Source: Polyangiaceae bacterium
Lineage (GTDB): Bacteria; Myxococcota_A; Polyangia; Polyangiales; Polyangiaceae
Direction of reading: 5' to 3'
Assembly (NCBI GenBank): GCA_016719945.1
Contig: JADJYE010000007.1
Coordinates: 1-64,000, forward strand
DNA length: 64,000 bases
Below are positions 60,649-64,000 of the stretch, piece by piece. Positions within the stretch are counted from its first letter, which is position 1. Each line of letters starts with the position of its first letter. Below the pieces are notes generated by a model that worked only from the letters and a program-made list of their open reading frames with translations, had not been told where the DNA came from and did not search any database. Position numbers and translations under genes: made by a program.

Positions 60649-63042
60649 ATGATCTTCAACCTGACGTGTAGCGCCATCCCGCCGAACGCCAAGGTCGCCG
60701 CCTTCCGCGGGAGCGAGAGGATCTCCGCCCCGTACCAGTTCGACATCTTCTTCACGATCGATCTCGATCCGATCTTGTCGATCGATCTCGATCTTTCCGA
60801 CGCCGTCTATGCGAAGGCCACGCTGAGCGTCCAGCTCGGCAACGAGATGCCGTTCTCGTACAGCGGCGTGCTCGCTTCGGTGCGGCTGGTGAGGGCCAGC
60901 GAGAACGCTGCGCTGTTCCAGGCGCGCCTGGTGCCGCAGCTGTGGCAGCTCACGCTGACCAAGCACAGCCGCATCTGGACGAAGAAGTCGGTCACCGACG
61001 TGATCAAGGAGCTGCTCGACGAGGCCGGTGTCGAGCACGAGTTCCGGCCGATGCCCAACTTCCCAACCGAGGAGCACATCTGCCAATACAAGGAGAGCGA
61101 CCTCGCGTTCATCCACCGCTGGCTCGAGCGCGAGGGCATGTACTACTTCTTCGAGCAGACCGACGACGGCGACGTGATGATCATCACGAACGACAAGTCG
61201 TCGCACACGTCGCTGCGGCAGAGCCCGGTGCGCTATTGGCCGCAGAACGACGGCGTCCAGGACAGCGTCGTCCAGCAGGCGTTCGACAACTTCGCCGCCA
61301 CGCACAACGCGCTGCCCGCCCGCGTGAAGCTCATCGACTACGACTACGCCCGGCCCCTGCTCGACGTGTCGAGCGCGGTCGCGGTCGAGGCCAACGCGAC
61401 CGGGGAGATCGCCGAGTACGGCGGTCGCTTCTTCAGCCCGGAGGACGCCCAGCGCCTCGCCAACATCCGCGCCGAAGAGCAGCTCGCCAAGAAGAAGATG
61501 TTCTACTCGACCGGCGCGGCGACGCAGCTGTCCGCCGGCTACAAGTTCACCCTCGAGCAGCACCCGATGCTGCAATACAACCTCGAGTACCTGTGCGTGC
61601 ACATCGAGCACTACGGGTACGACGCGCAGATGGGTCCGGCGTGGGGCTCGCTCATCGAGCGTAAGTACCAAGAGGTCTACAAGGTCGAGGTCGACGCGAT
61701 CCCCGCCGAGACCCAATACCGCCACGGCCTCGTGACGCCGTGGCCGCGCGTCGACGGCTACGAGAACGCGATCGTCGATGGCCCGGCGCAGAGCGTCTAC
61801 GCGCAGCTCGATGACCAGGGCCGCTACGTCGTCAAATTCAAGTTCGACGAGGGCACCTTCAAGGACGGCAAGGCGTCGTGCCTGGTGCGCATGATGCAGC
61901 CGCACGGCGGCTCACAGGAGGGCTTCCACTTCCCGCTCCGCAAGAACGTGGAGGTCATCTGCTCGTTCCTCGGCGGCGATCCCGATCGCCCCGTGATCGT
62001 CGGCGTCGTCCACAACTCGCTCAACCAGAGCGTCGTCACCCAGAACAACTACACGCAGAACATCGTCCGCACCGGCAGCCTCAACCACATCGTGATCGAG
62101 GATCAGTCCGGTCAGATGTGGATGGAGATGTTCTGCCCCATCTTCTCGAGCACCCTGTTCCTGGGGTACGGCGAGTGGAACTTCCACCTGACCACGATGG
62201 GCAGCGGCCGCGTCCACACCGAGGTCAACTACCAGATCGACGTCAACAACATGTGGGAGGTCGACGTCGTCAACAACGTCACGTGGGCCTTCCACAACCA
62301 GCTCAACTGGACCGTCGACAACAACGTCACGATCCAGTTCAGCGCGCAGCTCGACTGGACCGTCGTCGCCCGCGTGGGCATCGAGCTCCAGTCCACGCTC
62401 GACTTGCACGTGGTCGACGCGGTCGCGATCTCGTTCGACGCGACCCTCGACTGCACCGTGACGGGCGTCGCGACCTACCTCTACGAGGCGGACGTGAGCG
62501 TCGACATCGCGGGCAACCTCGACGTGCGGATCGGCGGCAACGAGACGCAGGACGTCTCCGGCAACCGGCAGCGCCACGTCGGCGGCAACGAGATCGTCAA
62601 CATCGACGGCAACCAGGTCGTCAACATCAAGGGTACGCAGACGGTCAACGTCGACGCGCCCTACAGCTGGCTCAAGAAGGCCGACGCCCTCACCGTCACC
62701 TACGGCGTGGCGAACGAGGTGTTCCTCGGCATGAAGAACTCGCTGCAGGTCGGCGTCTTCAACGAGGCGACGATCGCCACCAAGAACTCGCTCCAGGTCG
62801 GCACGTTCAACGAGCTGACCATCGCGAGCAAGAACGCGCTGGCCTTCGGCTCGAGCTTCGAGTTCTCGGGCGCCTCGAAGATCGGCATCACCACCGCGAT
62901 GCAGCTCTCGCTCTCGGCGCAGTCCATCAGCCTGACGGGGCTCGGCGTGTCGCTCACCGGCGTCAGCCTGTCCCACAACTTCGTCGAGCTGAAGCTCGTC
63001 GGGCCGAAGGTCAACACCGCCGTCATCGAGCTGCACATCTGA
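60649..63042 (+). CDS. vgrG: Type VI secretion spike protein VgrG
   Basis: 797 residues from ATG 60649, with AGAGGA nine bases before it. It forms the trimeric needle tip of the T6SS. The gp27/gp5-like base (ISAPYQFDIFFTIDLDPI, CQYKESDLAFIHRWLEREG, GVVHNSLNQ and the OB-type FHFPLRKNVEVICSFLGGDPDRPVIVG) is followed by a long beta-rich tail: Val/Asn-rich strands, GGNETQDVSGNRQRHVGGNE and three 16-residue repeats at 62734-62881. The 195-base gap upstream, from 60454, holds no gene; a promoter is likely there. The tail may carry or recruit an effector. Confidence 0.94.
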   Translation: MIFNLTCSAIPPNAKVAAFRGSERISAPYQFDIFFTIDLDPILSIDLDLSDAVYAKATLSVQLGNEMPFSYSGVLASVRLVRASENAALFQARLVPQLWQLTLTKHSRIWTKKSVTDVIKELLDEAGVEHEFRPMPNFPTEEHICQYKESDLAFIHRWLEREGMYYFFEQTDDGDVMIITNDKSSHTSLRQSPVRYWPQNDGVQDSVVQQAFDNFAATHNALPARVKLIDYDYARPLLDVSSAVAVEANATGEIAEYGGRFFSPEDAQRLANIRAEEQLAKKKMFYSTGAATQLSAGYKFTLEQHPMLQYNLEYLCVHIEHYGYDAQMGPAWGSLIERKYQEVYKVEVDAIPAETQYRHGLVTPWPRVDGYENAIVDGPAQSVYAQLDDQGRYVVKFKFDEGTFKDGKASCLVRMMQPHGGSQEGFHFPLRKNVEVICSFLGGDPDRPVIVGVVHNSLNQSVVTQNNYTQNIVRTGSLNHIVIEDQSGQMWMEMFCPIFSSTLFLGYGEWNFHLTTMGSGRVHTEVNYQIDVNNMWEVDVVNNVTWAFHNQLNWTVDNNVTIQFSAQLDWTVVARVGIELQSTLDLHVVDAVAISFDATLDCTVTGVATYLYEADVSVDIAGNLDVRIGGNETQDVSGNRQRHVGGNEIVNIDGNQVVNIKGTQTVNVDAPYSWLKKADALTVTYGVANEVFLGMKNSLQVGVFNEATIATKNSLQVGTFNELTIASKNALAFGSSFEFSGASKIGITTAMQLSLSAQSISLTGLGVSLTGVSLSHNFVELKLVGPKVNTAVIELHI

Positions 63043-63053
63043 TGACCAGCAGA

Positions 63054-63083
63054 GCTGGCGCTGGCGCGAGCGTCGGCGCTAGC
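63054..63083 (+). terminator. Hairpin after vgrG
   Basis: 63054-63061 pairs with 63076-63083 (one G·U) around a 14-base loop, twelve bases past the vgrG stop. It could end the vgrG transcript or fine-tune the next gene; no T tract. Confidence 0.3.
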
Positions 63084-63162
63084 CTCCCCGGTGCGCCCCC
63101 GAAGCCGCGCTCGCGAGAGCGGCTCGGGCGCGCGGCGAGGGCCCCCGGTCACATGGAGCGTG

Positions 63163-64000
63163 CGTGAAGGTCATCAAACCCCTCCGGTTGAGCCTCATCC
63201 ATCGGGTCTTCGACCATCGCAAGAAGCACATCATGGTCATGACGGTGGCATATTGCTTCCCGTTCTCGCAGCCGCGGTCCCCGGTGACCGAGGTCGAGAT
63301 GTGGAAGATGGCCGGGACCGACCTCGGGCGGTTCGGCGTGCTCGACCATTGGATGTTCAAGCCTCAGGCCGAGGTCCTGGTCACCGGCTCGTGCTTCACG
63401 GGCGAGCGCGCCAAGGGCTCCGAATACGTTCGGCTCTCCGTCGGTCCGGCGGACAAGCGCGCGGTCGACAAGAAGCTGTTCGTGTTCGGCGATCGCCGGT
63501 TCACGCTGATCGGCCCTGGCGAGCCGCAGATGTTCACGAAGATGCCCGTCGACTACGCCCACGCGTTCGGCGGCGAGAAGTACCCGCACAACCCGATCGG
63601 CAAGGGGCTGACGACGGTCAAGGACGAGACGGGCGCTGAGCTTCACCCGCTGCCGAACGTCGAGGACCCGAAGGCGCTCGTGACCTCGAAGGGCGACCGG
63701 CCGACGCCCGCGAGCTTCGCCGCGTGGGACCTGACCTGGCCGGTCCACTTCGAGAAGAAGATGGGCACGTACGACGCCAAGTGGGTCGAGAAGAACGGCT
63801 TCTCGCTGGCCGACGACGTCGACTTCTCGCTGTTCAACGTCGCCGCGCCCGACCAGCGCGTCGACCGCATGTGGGACGGCAGCGAGGAGATCCGCGTCGA
63901 GAACATGCACCCTGACCGGCGCGTCTTGGAGACGAAGCTCCCGGGGTTCAAGGCGCGCTGCCTGGTCCGCTACAAGGCCGAGTACGACAAGGAGCAGAAG
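63163..64000 (+). CDS. DUF2169-type T6SS-associated protein (cut by window end)
   Basis: Open from GTG 63163 to the window edge (279 codons read without a stop). Start MKVIKPLRLSLIHRVFDH; then VMTVAYCFPFSQPRSP, VLVTGSCFTGERAKGS, LFVFGDRRFTLIGPGEP, and the block HAFGGEKYPHNPIGKGL, which is typical of DUF2169 proteins encoded next to VgrG, often as adaptors for effectors. It probably helps load cargo onto the spike. The true end and any downstream effector lie beyond the window. Confidence 0.8.

Overview
This is a GC-rich (by eye near 70%), densely coded stretch of bacterial chromosome. The gene content suggests Myxococcota, probably a Polyangia-type genome. The clues are Gly/Ser-rich lipoprotein linkers, a MYXO-CTERM-like tail, a large Ser/Thr kinase, an AgmX-like protein, an OmpA protein with thrombospondin type 3 repeats, and very close gene packing with many overlapping stop/start codons. 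The taxonomy is inferred. No rRNA, tRNA, CRISPR array or insertion sequence was seen. Single-base indels interrupt several genes, mostly in homopolymers and most densely in the first 2.6 kb. They look more like sequencing or assembly errors than decay.

Layout. 0-3.7 kb: a broken GH5 glycosidase, an EamA transporter, and a medium-chain oxidoreductase divergent from a LysR regulator. 3.7-4.1 kb: a non-coding patch with two covarying hairpin repeats and a 19-bp dyad. 4.1-13.8 kb: envelope lipoproteins, a VOC protein, a kinase-HEAT protein, and a Cys-rich repeat lipoprotein followed 4 bases later by a membrane-anchored thioredoxin. The first catalytic Cys of that thioredoxin is an in-frame TGA followed by a SECIS-like hairpin. 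13.8-17.6 kb: AstB, a Wza-like lipoprotein and GlmS. 17.7-26.2 kb: a DUF4091 surface protein, a phosphodiesterase/phosphatase-family protein, a beta-helix lipoprotein and a one-module A-PCP-TE synthetase. 26.2-27.8 kb: a lower-GC ATPase/nuclease pair resembling a defence cassette.

27.9-43.2 kb is a Wzy-type exopolysaccharide locus. It holds an outer-membrane barrel, a deacetylase-like protein, a BY-kinase and a P-loop-less relative, two Wzz-type chain-length proteins, a GT4 transferase, a WcaJ-type initiating transferase, an epimerase and a Wzy/ligase. STAS and HATPase partner-switch proteins are embedded in it. The Wza-like lipoprotein and GlmS at 15-17.6 kb could serve the same pathway (outer-membrane export and UDP-GlcNAc supply).

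43.3-64 kb: a coupled pair of secreted glycosidases, a creatininase-family protein, an acyl-CoA synthetase, TrmO, thyA-folA, an OmpA protein, a phytoene-synthase-like protein, an orphan sulfate-type ABC ATPase, and a type VI secretion VgrG followed by a DUF2169 protein cut by the window end. The best candidate for something undescribed is the Sec-thioredoxin with its Cys-rich lipoprotein neighbour. The ATPase/nuclease cassette and the hairpin repeats come next.
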